This document shows positions 26,141 through 33,955 of a stretch of DNA of 64,000 nucleotides, piece after piece. The stretch covers positions 62,001-126,000 of the forward strand of contig NZ_PISD01000008.1 of NCBI RefSeq assembly GCF_002835735.1. Direction: 5' to 3'. This stretch comes from Cytobacillus horneckiae. Lineage in GTDB: Bacteria > Bacillota > Bacilli > Bacillales > Cytobacillaceae. Made by a program: the position numbers and the translations under genes. The notes beneath the pieces are model-generated. The model was not told where the DNA came from, did not search any database, and saw only the letters and a program-made list of their open reading frames with translations. The number at the start of each line of letters is the position of its first letter. Position 1 is the stretch's first letter.

Positions 26141-26152
26141 GGGGGAAAATAA

Positions 26153-26734
26153 TTGAAAGGAAATAAGTGGAAAACTCTTTTCTTCGTTTTGTTAGGGGCG
26201 ATAGTAGTTGTACTCGTCAGTTTATTAGTTATGATGAGTATCCCACCTAAAGACGATCAATACAATGGTGCTAATTTGAACGAGGCTGACTATGCTCCCT
26301 TCAAAGTATCAACAAATAAGAATGATTTAAACATGCTAATTAATCATTACTTAGAAGAAGAAATTCTTGATGGTGCCATCGATTATCAAGTTATTTTAGA
26401 TGATGAAGTGAATTTATATGGAACACTGCCAGTCTTTAGTCAAAACCTTCAATTAAAGCTATCATTTGAGCCAGCAGCAATGGAAAATGGAGATATCATG
26501 CTGCAGCAAAAAGGGATATCTGTTGGGCAAATGAATTTACCAATTTCTTTTGTAATGAAGCTCATAAGTGATAATTATCATATACCTGATTGGGTAGTCA
26601 TCCAACCAAATGAAGAAAGAATTTATGTCGCATTAACCGAAATGAAATTAAAAAGTGATGTTAAAGTAAAAGTAGATCAATTTGATTTAGAAAATGATGA
26701 TATAGACTTTACACTCATGGTTCCAGTAAAATAA
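26153..26734 (+). CDS. ypmS: YpmS-family (DUF2140) membrane-anchored protein
   Basis: A protein of 193 residues with one N-terminal membrane anchor (TLFFVLLGAIVVVLVSLLVMM) and an extracytoplasmic beta-rich domain (APFKVSTNKNDLNMLINHYL, LYGTLPVFSQNLQLKLSFEP, LPISFVMKLI). Function is unknown. The TTG start with AAGGGGGA lies 12 bp after ypmR, so the two are co-transcribed and end at a shared terminator. Confidence 0.85.
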   Translation: MKGNKWKTLFFVLLGAIVVVLVSLLVMMSIPPKDDQYNGANLNEADYAPFKVSTNKNDLNMLINHYLEEEILDGAIDYQVILDDEVNLYGTLPVFSQNLQLKLSFEPAAMENGDIMLQQKGISVGQMNLPISFVMKLISDNYHIPDWVVIQPNEERIYVALTEMKLKSDVKVKVDQFDLENDDIDFTLMVPVK

Positions 26735-26738
26735 AAAG

Positions 26739-26779
26739 AAATGGCCATTATACATTGATGGCCATTTTTTTTTTTTTTT
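26739..26779 (+). terminator. terminator after ypmS
   Basis: A perfect 10-bp stem (aaatggccat with atggccattt) is followed by about 14 T residues. Confidence 0.95.
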
Positions 26780-26787
26780 GGACGGTA

Positions 26788-27555
26788 TTAATTTTCTATA
26801 ACTAAAACTTCTAATGGCGGGGTGCCTGTAATCGATCCTGTAACAATGAGAGAAAATGCAGTCTGTGGTTTAACGGTCATTTCTCGTAAAGCAAGCAGCA
26901 CGTTACCACTCTCATTCTCGATAATATTCAGGTTTAAAACCATCGGGGAAAGAGCGAGAAAGCCGCTATTGCCACGATAGTCTGTAGCTGAGAAAACAGT
27001 TTCTCCATTATCTAAAGAAACGCCAAGTGGAGGACAATCTGCTGCCAAATGAATAAATTGCATTTTGCTTTCTCCTCGTGGAATAGTTAAATCATCCTTA
27101 AAGATAGCAAAGGCGCTATCATTGGATTCACCTGAAAATGCCGCTGAATGAAATGCACCTGCCTCAATGATGATTTTACGGCTTAGGATAGAGGAGACCA
27201 TCGTATTGGCAGGGTAAATGTCCAATTGATATTTTCCTTCTAGTAAGGATAAGTAATTACTCATCTCTTTATAGGGCAGTTCCTTGAATATTCGCAGTCC
27301 GTTCAAGTATATATCAACTTCACCGGCATTTGGAGAACCATGGAAAATACGAAGTTTCCCTTTATTCATTCTTTGCAGTTCTTTGGCTGGATCATTACGT
27401 ATCCTCATAGACTGATGGACCAAATGTATGTACTGCAAGTGCTTTTGATAATAATAAATATGTATATTAGGATCTATATATTTATAGTATTGTGAAATCA
27501 TGTCATATGTTAAAGCTTTATTGATATAGTTAGACGTGTTTTGCTCTTTAGCCAT
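26788..27555 (-). CDS. DUF4397 domain protein
   Basis: A protein of 255 residues. After a helical N-terminal part of ~75 residues (KALTYDMISQYYKYIDPNIH), the rest is the DUF4397 beta-sandwich: LRIFHGSPNAGEVDIYLNG, YLSLLEGKYQLDIYPA and a second half-repeat MQFIHLAADCPPLGVSLDNG. Such domains are usually extracellular or spore/wall associated in Bacillus. No signal peptide is evident, so location is uncertain. The start at 27555 is preferred over upstream ATGs because of a G-rich AGGGG site. It is convergent to ypmS. Confidence 0.82.
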   Translation of the reverse strand: MAKEQNTSNYINKALTYDMISQYYKYIDPNIHIYYYQKHLQYIHLVHQSMRIRNDPAKELQRMNKGKLRIFHGSPNAGEVDIYLNGLRIFKELPYKEMSNYLSLLEGKYQLDIYPANTMVSSILSRKIIIEAGAFHSAAFSGESNDSAFAIFKDDLTIPRGESKMQFIHLAADCPPLGVSLDNGETVFSATDYRGNSGFLALSPMVLNLNIIENESGNVLLALREMTVKPQTAFSLIVTGSITGTPPLEVLVIEN

Positions 27556-27637
27556 TTTCGCCAGCCCCTGTATTAAAATGTATTGCATTATATGCAAGGA
27601 ACAGATGATGGTGTATGGAAAAAATAGATAGAAAGTA

Positions 27638-27666
27638 TTTACTTTTCTGTCATAAGAGGATATAAT
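27638..27666 (+). promoter_or_regulatory. sigma-A promoter for the rsgA leader
   Basis: TTTACT (27638-27643), an exact 17-bp spacer and a consensus TATAAT (27661-27666). Transcription should begin near 27673, leaving a leader of about 200 nt before rsgA. Confidence 0.75.
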
Positions 27667-27699
27667 TAGAATAATCTTAAAAAGGCGGGGTGATGTATA

Positions 27700-27771
27700 A
27701 TGGGAAACTTAAATAAATTATCAACAACAATCTCAAATAAATACACAGCCCACACGGATATGATTGCATAA
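27700..27771 (+). CDS. putative 23-residue leader peptide upstream of rsgA
   Basis: ATG 27700 follows a strong AAAGGCGGGGTG site and opens a 23-codon frame (MGNLNKLSTTISNKYTAHTD then MIA). It is too polar for a membrane toxin. Its codons 15-18 contain the arm ACACAGCCCA that can pair with the terminator region downstream, the layout of a ribosome-controlled attenuator. No family is recognised. Confidence 0.55.
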   Translation: MGNLNKLSTTISNKYTAHTDMIA

Positions 27772-27838
27772 GCTTCAAATGTGTTTTCCTGACAATCTTC
27801 ATTCCTAAAGTCATGGGCTGTGTGCCTATGGCTTTTTT
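27743..27838 (+). promoter_or_regulatory. candidate transcription attenuator
   Basis: Two mutually exclusive pairings are visible. A terminator hairpin, CATGGGC (27812-27818) with GCCTATG (27824-27830), precedes six T residues (27833-27838). An alternative 10-bp duplex joins ACACAGCCCA (27743-27752, inside the leader ORF) to TGGGCTGTGT (27814-27823), which would break the terminator. A ribosome crossing the first arm would favour termination; one stalled early would favour read-through. Confidence 0.5.
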
Positions 27839-27880
27839 GTGTACAAATAAATGGATGAAATAATTTTGGAGGATGGACAT

Positions 27881-28930
27881 TTGAATATTAACCAATTTGG
27901 ATTTAATGAGTTTTTTCAAGAGCAATTACAAGCGTTTGAAATGAATGATTATATTGCGGGCAGAATTTCACTTGAACATAAAAGATATTACCGGGTATGG
28001 ACTGATGAGGGAGAATTGCTATGTGAAGTATCTGGAAAGCTTGATTTCCAGGCAGCTAACAGAGAAGATTATCCAGCTGTTGGAGATTGGGTCGTTTTGC
28101 AGCGAATGCAAGGTGAAGAGAAAGGCGTTATTCATGCAATTTTAAAAAGGAAAAGCAAATTCTCAAGAAAAATAGCTGGAATTAATACAGAAGAACAAAT
28201 TGTAGCTGCGAATGTGGATACGGTTTTTCTTGTAAATTCTTTAAATGATGATTTAAATTTGCGAAGAATTGAACGATATTTACTGCTTGCGTGGGAAAGT
28301 GGAGCAAATCCGGTCATCATCTTAACTAAAGTAGACTTATGTGCGGATGTAGAGCAGCAATTAGCTTTAGTGGAGAGTGTGGCAATGGGTGTTCCTGTTA
28401 TTCCTATAAGCGTGTTGAATGAAGTAGGCATGGAATCTATTGCCACTTATTTAAAAGCAGGCGATACGATAGCTTTATTAGGATCATCAGGTGTCGGCAA
28501 GTCTACATTAACAAATTATCTATTAGGATATGAGAAGCAAAAAGTGCATCAAATAAGAGAAGATGACGCCAAGGGGAGACATACGACAACTCACCGGGAA
28601 TTAATTCTTTTACCAAATGGAGCAGTAATGATAGATACTCCAGGTATGAGGGAGCTTCAGCTGTGGGATTCGGATAAAGGAGTATCTGAAAGCTTTGCTG
28701 ATATTGAAGGATTTGCGGACAATTGTAAATTTAGAGATTGCACACATCATAACGAACCCGGCTGTGCAGTGAAAGAGATGATTGCAGCAGGATTGCTTGA
28801 AGAAGCAAGGTTAATAAGCTACAAAAAACTATTAAAAGAACTCGCCTATTTAGAAAGAAGACAGGACTTGAAAAAGCAGTCGGAAGAAAGAAAGCATTGG
28901 AAAAAAATAAGCAAAGCTGCGCGCAAATAA
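27881..28930 (+). CDS. rsgA: RsgA-type circularly permuted GTPase (paralogue of long form)
   Basis: A protein of 349 residues: an N-terminal OB-like domain (YPAVGDWVVLQ), then G motifs in permuted order, TKVDL (G4, ~149), GSSGVGKST (G1, ~201) and DTPGMREL (G3, ~251), and a zinc segment (C282KFRDCTHHNEPGC). RsgA assists late 30S maturation. At 349 residues it is longer than the ~295-residue housekeeping Bacillus RsgA (YloQ), suggesting a second copy. TTG 27881 has GGAGG eight bases upstream; ATG 27851 would place the ribosome binding site inside the gene. It lies behind the leader/attenuator. Confidence 0.88.
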   Translation: MNINQFGFNEFFQEQLQAFEMNDYIAGRISLEHKRYYRVWTDEGELLCEVSGKLDFQAANREDYPAVGDWVVLQRMQGEEKGVIHAILKRKSKFSRKIAGINTEEQIVAANVDTVFLVNSLNDDLNLRRIERYLLLAWESGANPVIILTKVDLCADVEQQLALVESVAMGVPVIPISVLNEVGMESIATYLKAGDTIALLGSSGVGKSTLTNYLLGYEKQKVHQIREDDAKGRHTTTHRELILLPNGAVMIDTPGMRELQLWDSDKGVSESFADIEGFADNCKFRDCTHHNEPGCAVKEMIAAGLLEEARLISYKKLLKELAYLERRQDLKKQSEERKHWKKISKAARK

Positions 28931-28941
28931 AATATAGTTCC

Positions 28942-28970
28942 AAAAGCCTCTTCATTGTAAGAGGCTTTTT
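28942..28970 (+). terminator. terminator after rsgA
   Basis: A perfect 11-bp stem (aaaagcctctt with aagaggctttt, 6-nt loop) with a terminal T-run. Confidence 0.93.
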
Positions 28971-29095
28971 AGATTTATGGATAGACAGTGCTGACCTCTA
29001 AAGTTTGCATCTTGCCTCTTTTTTCTTTATCTTAGAAATAGAAGCTGAATTTATTAGGAAAGATAAGGTTGCTTATTAATTGTGAGGTGTTTGTA

Positions 29096-29631
29096 ATGGA
29101 AGAAAAAAATATGAGCTCGCTGCATTTGCCGGCGGATGCTTCTGGTGCATGGTAAAACCATTTGATGAACAGCCGGGAATTATTGAAGTGACTTCGGGCT
29201 ATACAGGAGGAAGCAAAGAAAATCCTACTTATGAAGAAGTTTGTTCTGAAAAGACAGGCCATTATGAAGCTGTGCAAATAAAATTCAATCCTGAAGTCTT
29301 CCCATATGAAAAACTTTTGCAAGTTTATTGGCAGCAAATTGATCCAACAGATGAAGGCGGACAATTTTATGATCGCGGACAATCTTATCAAACTGCAATA
29401 TTTTACTATAATGAAAAACAGAAAGAGCAAGCGGAACAGTCTAAACAGGATCTAGCAGAAAATGGTCCTTTCACGAAGCCGATTGCAACGAAGATATTGC
29501 CAGCTGATACCTTTTATCCTGCTGAAGACTATCATCAAGATTATTATAAGAAAAGCCCCCTTCGCTATAATGCCTATCATCAAGGTTCCGGCAGAGCGGC
29601 TTTCATTAAAAAACATTGGGGGAATAAATAA
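29096..29631 (+). pseudogene. msrA: peptide-methionine (S)-S-oxide reductase MsrA, frame broken near the start
   Basis: The MsrA body runs in one frame from KYELAAFAGGCFWC (catalytic Cys codon 29137-29139) through GYTGG, YFLQIDPT-like VYWQQIDPTDEGGQFYDRG to [17 protein letters not shown] at 29631. That frame has no ATG, GTG or TTG before ATG 29149, which lies after the catalytic Cys. ATG 29096, with GAGGTG upstream, reads MEEKN then hits a stop. One extra A in the A7 tract (29103-29109) would restore MEEKKYELAAF. So there is a 1-nt deletion: sequencing error, true mutation, or slippage. msrB overlaps its stop codon. Confidence 0.85.
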
Positions 29632-30071
29632 TGAGTAATAGCGAAGAACTTAAGAAAAAACTCAATCCTATGCAATACGAGGTCACTCAGAATAATGGCA
29701 CAGAACCCCCATTTCATAATGAATATTGGAATGAGTTTAAAGATGGTATCTATGTTGATATCGTATCTGGAAAGCCTTTGTTCAGCTCGACAGACAAATA
29801 TGATGCAGGCTGCGGCTGGCCAAGCTTTACGAGACCTATTGTTGAAGAGGAAGTTCTGGAGAAAGAGGATTACAGCCATTTTATGGTTCGTACCGAAGTG
29901 CGCAGCAAAACAGCCGATTCTCACTTAGGTCATGTTTTTAATGATGGTCCAGGACCTTCGGGATTGCGATATTGCATTAATTCTGCGGCATTAAGGTTTA
30001 TTCCGGTTGAAAAATTAGAAGAAGAAGGCTATGGTAAGTATTTTAAGCTGTTTGATAAAACATTAGATTAA
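29631..30071 (+). CDS. msrB: peptide-methionine (R)-S-oxide reductase MsrB
   Basis: A protein of 146 residues: [55 protein letters not shown] and the catalytic [11 protein letters not shown]. It reduces methionine-R-sulfoxide in proteins. The ATG shares a base with the msrA stop, giving the usual msrA-msrB operon. Paired zinc CxxC motifs are absent, as in other Bacillus forms. If the msrA frameshift is real, its translational coupling to msrA would be disturbed. Confidence 0.95.
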   Translation: MSNSEELKKKLNPMQYEVTQNNGTEPPFHNEYWNEFKDGIYVDIVSGKPLFSSTDKYDAGCGWPSFTRPIVEEEVLEKEDYSHFMVRTEVRSKTADSHLGHVFNDGPGPSGLRYCINSAALRFIPVEKLEEEGYGKYFKLFDKTLD

Positions 30072-30099
30072 ATATATTGAAATAATAGTTTCGAAAATA

Positions 30100-30132
30100 A
30101 GAGTGCTAACTTAGTTTAGCACTCTTTTTTTA
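30100..30132 (+). terminator. terminator after msrAB
   Basis: A perfect 10-bp stem (agagtgctaa with ttagcactct) is followed by a T-run. Confidence 0.93.
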
Positions 30133-30316
30133 TACTACGGCCATGTTAAAGCGAAAAATTCGTTTGGAGCGCCCGGAGAGGTAAGCAGCCAAATAAAATT
30201 AAGCTGCAATGGATTTTTGTACTGGATATTCTTGTTTAATTTATGCTGAGATGGTAGATTTATAATAGTTTTAAAATTGTGTATTCAAGGTATCTCTTTA
30301 AGAAGGGGTTAAATAG

Positions 30317-31102
30317 ATGGATAATGACAAATTTAAGAAAAATTATTCTATGCAAACTCTACATAGAGCATTTCAAATACTTAGGTCCTTTTCTGTTGAG
30401 AATAAAACGCTCTCTTTAACAGAACTTCATACTCGTACCGGTTTAAGCAAATCAAGTTTGCAAAGGTTACTAAATACAATGGTTTTTGAAGGCATGCTGC
30501 ATAAAAACGAAGAAACCAAAAAATATCAGTTAGGGTTGGAATTATTATTTTTAGGCAACTTAGTGGAGAAAAATACGAGTCTTTTATCTATTGCGCTGCC
30601 TGTAATGGAAGAAATAAGAGTAAATACTGGAGAAAATATAAGCTTAAATGTAATTGAAAATCAAAAGCGAAAGTGCATTGAAAATTTGTCAAGCAGCTAT
30701 GAACTTCAAACAATGATTTACGTTGGTCAGGAGTCGCCATTGTATGCTGGGGCTTCAGCAAAAGTCTTGTTGGCCTTTTATCCAATGCAGTCACAGAAGG
30801 AATATATAGACAGAACAAGTCTTGATCAACTAGCTGAGAATACAATTGTAAATAAAATAAAACTTCATGATGAGCTAGTGGCGATTAGGGAACAGGGATA
30901 TGCATTTAGTAATGGAGAAAGAGTAAAAGGAGCAGTTTCAATTAGTGCGCCTATTTTCAATCCATTTAATGAAATCTTAGCAAGCATATCGATTACGATT
31001 CCTTCTCCTAGATATGAAGAATATGATGAACAGACTCTTGTTCGTTTACTCACAAATGGCGGATTGGCAATCACTAATAAATTGAGGGCGGATAAGCATT
31101 AA
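30317..31102 (+). CDS. IclR-family transcriptional regulator
   Basis: A regulator of 261 residues: winged helix-turn-helix (QTLHRAFQILRSF, LSLTELHTRTGLSKSSLQRLLNTM) and the IclR effector domain (SPLYAGASAKVLLAFYP, AIREQGYAFSNGERVKGAVSISAPIFN). IclR proteins sense small metabolites of catabolic pathways. No target operon is adjacent: flanking genes are convergent or unrelated, so the regulon is unknown. GAAGGGG gives the ribosome binding site. Confidence 0.88.
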   Translation: MDNDKFKKNYSMQTLHRAFQILRSFSVENKTLSLTELHTRTGLSKSSLQRLLNTMVFEGMLHKNEETKKYQLGLELLFLGNLVEKNTSLLSIALPVMEEIRVNTGENISLNVIENQKRKCIENLSSSYELQTMIYVGQESPLYAGASAKVLLAFYPMQSQKEYIDRTSLDQLAENTIVNKIKLHDELVAIREQGYAFSNGERVKGAVSISAPIFNPFNEILASISITIPSPRYEEYDEQTLVRLLTNGGLAITNKLRADKH

Positions 31103-31207
31103 TATATGTCCTGGGAAATGAATACACTATGATTAGAAGGCTATTTATTTTGCTACAAACCATATGAAAAAAGCCTAAAAGATATACAAAATTTGTTTGT
31201 AAAAAAG

Positions 31208-31254
31208 AAGCAATAAAGAATTGGTCACTTTTTCGGAAACCGTCTTTATTGCTT
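31208..31254 (-). terminator. terminator of the minus-strand SGNH gene
   Basis: A 12-bp stem (aagcaataaaga with tctttattgctt), read on the minus strand, ends in CTTTTTTAC. The arm covers the stop codon. Confidence 0.7.
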
Positions 31255-32331
31255 TTCTGTTATGATGGCTGATAGCTGAACTTGCGCTTTATTTGTCACA
31301 TTGTAGATAGATTTACGATCTGATACAACAAATTGAACATGGTGAACTTTGTTTTCCAGTCCGCTAGTTACATATAAATGTCTTTCTTTCTCTAATGGCC
31401 ACCATGTCGAGAGGGTTCGTATCGGTTTACCATCAATGAATACATCCACCATTCCACCATATTCATTACTCTTAACTTTGACGCCAAGGAAAGTTCCAGT
31501 ATATGTAAATTCTATAGAATCTCCCGGAATGTCACTCGACCAATATTCATTAGTAAATAAATGACTGGCTTTCGTATAGGCAGATGTTTGCTGCAAATCA
31601 ATATCTGTTTTCTCTAGAAGAGGGATTGCCATATTTGCTATGTCTTCGTTTGCAGCTGCTAAATCTTTTGTTGCTTGAAAAATAGTATCTGCATATATCG
31701 TATATCCCTTATCATTTGGGTGAATTAGATCAGTTGTTAATTCATAAGTGGATAATTTTGATTCGGCAAATGCCGGTCTTAAATCAATATTCTTCGCATG
31801 ATAATGGGCAGATATGGATGCAATCGCTTCTGAAAATGCTTTGTTATCTAAAGGACTTTCTGTAAGTGTAATGATCTCGCTATCAGGATAGACGCTTTTT
31901 GTTTTTCGTATGAGCGCTTCATAGAAGTAGGCAAATTGTGCTTCATCCATATATTTACGATCATTTTCGCCAAAAACGATAAAGGTCATATCCATTGGCC
32001 CTAAATATTCGGTATGAACTAGCTTATTTAAGCCTTCAAATGCAGTAGCCCCGCTTTGTACAATTAGATGCCGCTTTGCTGTTACTCCATATTCATTCTT
32101 AAGCTGTTGTTCCCACTTTCTAAACCATGTTTCCTGTTTTGTTGATGCGCCTGAACCTCGGCCAATGCTGTCCCCGATGATTAAATAATTTATATTTTCA
32201 CCATTAGTTATTTTTTCATATACCGTTTTAGATTGATCGGCGCCTTCAGCCTTTGAAAACTGAAAAACGAGAAAGAGGAACCCAAGCAAAAGGAGAGCGC
32301 TCATTGAAACCAGAAGTGGTCTTTTAATCAT
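31246..32331 (-). CDS. membrane-anchored SGNH/GDSL hydrolase
   Basis: A protein of about 361 residues with an N-terminal anchor (SMSALLLLGFLFLVFQFS). SGNH blocks are YLIIGDSIGRGSG, VQSGATAF, VFGENDRKY and DLIHPNDKGYTIYA. The last ~115 residues (DSIEFTYTGTFLGVKVKSNE, MVDVFIDGKPIRTLSTWWP) form a beta-sandwich like carbohydrate-binding or accessory modules. This suggests a surface deacylase acting on a polysaccharide. ATG 32331 has AAAGGAG nine bases upstream; ATG 32337 is possible. It stands alone on the minus strand. Confidence 0.82.
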   Translation of the reverse strand: MIKRPLLVSMSALLLLGFLFLVFQFSKAEGADQSKTVYEKITNGENINYLIIGDSIGRGSGASTKQETWFRKWEQQLKNEYGVTAKRHLIVQSGATAFEGLNKLVHTEYLGPMDMTFIVFGENDRKYMDEAQFAYFYEALIRKTKSVYPDSEIITLTESPLDNKAFSEAIASISAHYHAKNIDLRPAFAESKLSTYELTTDLIHPNDKGYTIYADTIFQATKDLAAANEDIANMAIPLLEKTDIDLQQTSAYTKASHLFTNEYWSSDIPGDSIEFTYTGTFLGVKVKSNEYGGMVDVFIDGKPIRTLSTWWPLEKERHLYVTSGLENKVHHVQFVVSDRKSIYNVTNKAQVQLSAIITEKQ

Positions 32332-32547
32332 TTCCATAATCTCCTTTAACTCATTATCCTTATCGTTACCTAACGATAGAAGGAACATTCCATAAATGAA
32401 TTGTATGCAATGAAAGCGCTGTACGTCTAGCATTATTTACAATAAAATCATTTCTATTTTAAAAAATAGGCGAAAACACATGCGGGACAAGAACCTACTT
32501 CATAAGATATCTTGAAAATGCCTAATAAAAACGAGGAGTGGAATTTT

Positions 32548-32727
32548 ATGAATTACGGATATGGATGCGATCCTTGTGCACAACCTTATCACAACTACCC
32601 AGTAGCTGGAGCATATGGCGGTGGAGGTTGCTGTGGAAGTCCTTTTAGTGGTTTTGCACTAATTGTTGTCTTATTTATTTTGTTAATTATCATCGGCGCC
32701 AGCTGGTGTGGCTGTGGTGACTGGTAA
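32548..32727 (+). CDS. YjcZ-family small Gly/Cys-rich membrane protein
   Basis: A protein of 59 residues: a Tyr/Gly/Cys-rich head (MNYGYGCDPCAQPYHNY, GGGGCCGSPF), then a single hydrophobic helix FALIVVLFILLIIIGASW. This is the pattern of the YjcZ sporulation-associated family, several of which appear in spore coats. ATG 32548 follows GAGGAGTGG at good spacing; an upstream in-frame start at 32512 lacks one. It is a single-gene unit with a terminator. Confidence 0.85.
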   Translation: MNYGYGCDPCAQPYHNYPVAGAYGGGGCCGSPFSGFALIVVLFILLIIIGASWCGCGDW

Positions 32728-32737
32728 GATATAGAAG

Positions 32738-32763
32738 GAAAGGCTAAATGCCTTTCTTTTTTA
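32738..32763 (+). terminator. terminator after the YjcZ-type gene
   Basis: A 7-bp stem (gaaaggc with gcctttc, 5-nt loop) is followed by a T-run. Confidence 0.88.
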
Positions 32764-32840
32764 TTTTTATCAATGTGAGTATCGACTATAGCTAATTTTT
32801 TGGATAAAATTATACTTATTTCAATCAAGAGGTGAATGAA

Positions 32841-33824
32841 ATGCTAGCGGATAGGTTAAAGCCAGGAGATGAAATAAGAATCATTGCTCCTTCAAGAAGC
32901 ATGGTGATTATGAAATCTGAACAAGTCAGAATTGCTGAAGATCGTTTAAATAGCTTAGGCTTTATCGTTACATATGGGAAAAATGTTGAAGCGCATGACG
33001 AGTTTTTTAGTTCTACAATAGAAGAGCGGGTTGAGGATTTACATGATGCCTTTACTGATCCGAATGTAAAGGGAGTAATGACGGTCACCGGCGGATATAA
33101 TGTAAATCAAATATTAACCTCAATTGATTTTAGCCTAATAAAGAAGAACCCGAAGATATTTTGCGGATATAGTGATATCACTGCTTTAAGTAATGCCATC
33201 TACAGTAAGACCGGGCTAATTACATATTCAGGCCCGCATTTTTCCAGCTTCGGTGTTAAACACGGGTTTGATTACACATTAGCTGGTTTTTTAGAAGCGG
33301 TGACAACTGACGAACCATATGAAGTTGAAGCTTCAACGCACTGGAGCGATGATCCATGGTACTTAAATCAAGAGGATCGTACATTTAATGAAGATGGAAA
33401 GTATATGGTTTTACAGGAAGGTGAAGCAGAAGGGACATTAATTGGCGGTAACTTAAGTACGATTAATCTTCTTCAAGGGACTGAGTTTATGCCTTCATTG
33501 AAGGATTGCATTCTCTTTATTGAAGATGATGAGGAATCACATGCGTTAACATTTGACCGTAATCTCCAATCCCTTCTACATCAGCCAGATGCTGATGCAA
33601 TTAGAGGCATTCTAATTGGAAGATTTCAGGACAATTCGCAAATCACAGAGGCAGCACTAAGAAAAATCATTGCTTCAAAGAAAGAATTAAAAGGCGTGCC
33701 AATTATCGCCAATGTTAACTTTGGTCATGTACAGCCCATAGCAACGATTCCACTTGGCGGACATGTATCAATACTTGCAAAGCAAGGAGAAACAGAAATA
33801 TTTATTGATCAAAGACCTAAATGA
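32841..33824 (+). CDS. S66-family LD-carboxypeptidase / MccF-like peptidase
   Basis: A protein of 327 residues. Family S66 features are the start LKPGDEIRIIAPSRS, the nucleophile Ser in FCGYSDITALSNAI, the Glu of LIGGNLSTINLLQGT to FIEDDEESHA, and the C-terminal His in NVNFGHVQPIATIPLGG. Members cut tetrapeptide L,D-bonds in murein recycling or detoxify microcin C. This length and motif set is closest to the MccF-like branch. ATG 32841 is preferred; GTG 32832 is inside the AAGAGGTGA ribosome binding site. Confidence 0.87.
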   Translation: MLADRLKPGDEIRIIAPSRSMVIMKSEQVRIAEDRLNSLGFIVTYGKNVEAHDEFFSSTIEERVEDLHDAFTDPNVKGVMTVTGGYNVNQILTSIDFSLIKKNPKIFCGYSDITALSNAIYSKTGLITYSGPHFSSFGVKHGFDYTLAGFLEAVTTDEPYEVEASTHWSDDPWYLNQEDRTFNEDGKYMVLQEGEAEGTLIGGNLSTINLLQGTEFMPSLKDCILFIEDDEESHALTFDRNLQSLLHQPDADAIRGILIGRFQDNSQITEAALRKIIASKKELKGVPIIANVNFGHVQPIATIPLGGHVSILAKQGETEIFIDQRPK

Positions 33825-33848
33825 AGCAATTCGTTTAGGTTTTTTTTT
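33816..33848 (+). terminator. terminator after the S66 peptidase gene
   Basis: A 10-bp stem with one G-U pair (cctaaatgaa with ttcgtttagg) overlaps the stop codon and is followed by nine T residues. Confidence 0.9.
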
Positions 33849-33955
33849 AGGAACTTTAACAGTTGAGCCGTTTATATTTAAAATGAATTACATATAGAAT
33901 ATTCTTCATTAAGCAGTTATGATAAGGGGGATATAATTCAACCTGAGGTGCAATG

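Noticed and set aside
29032-29430. 132-codon minus-strand frame
   Set aside because: It is antisense to the msrA body, whose family motifs are clear on the plus strand.
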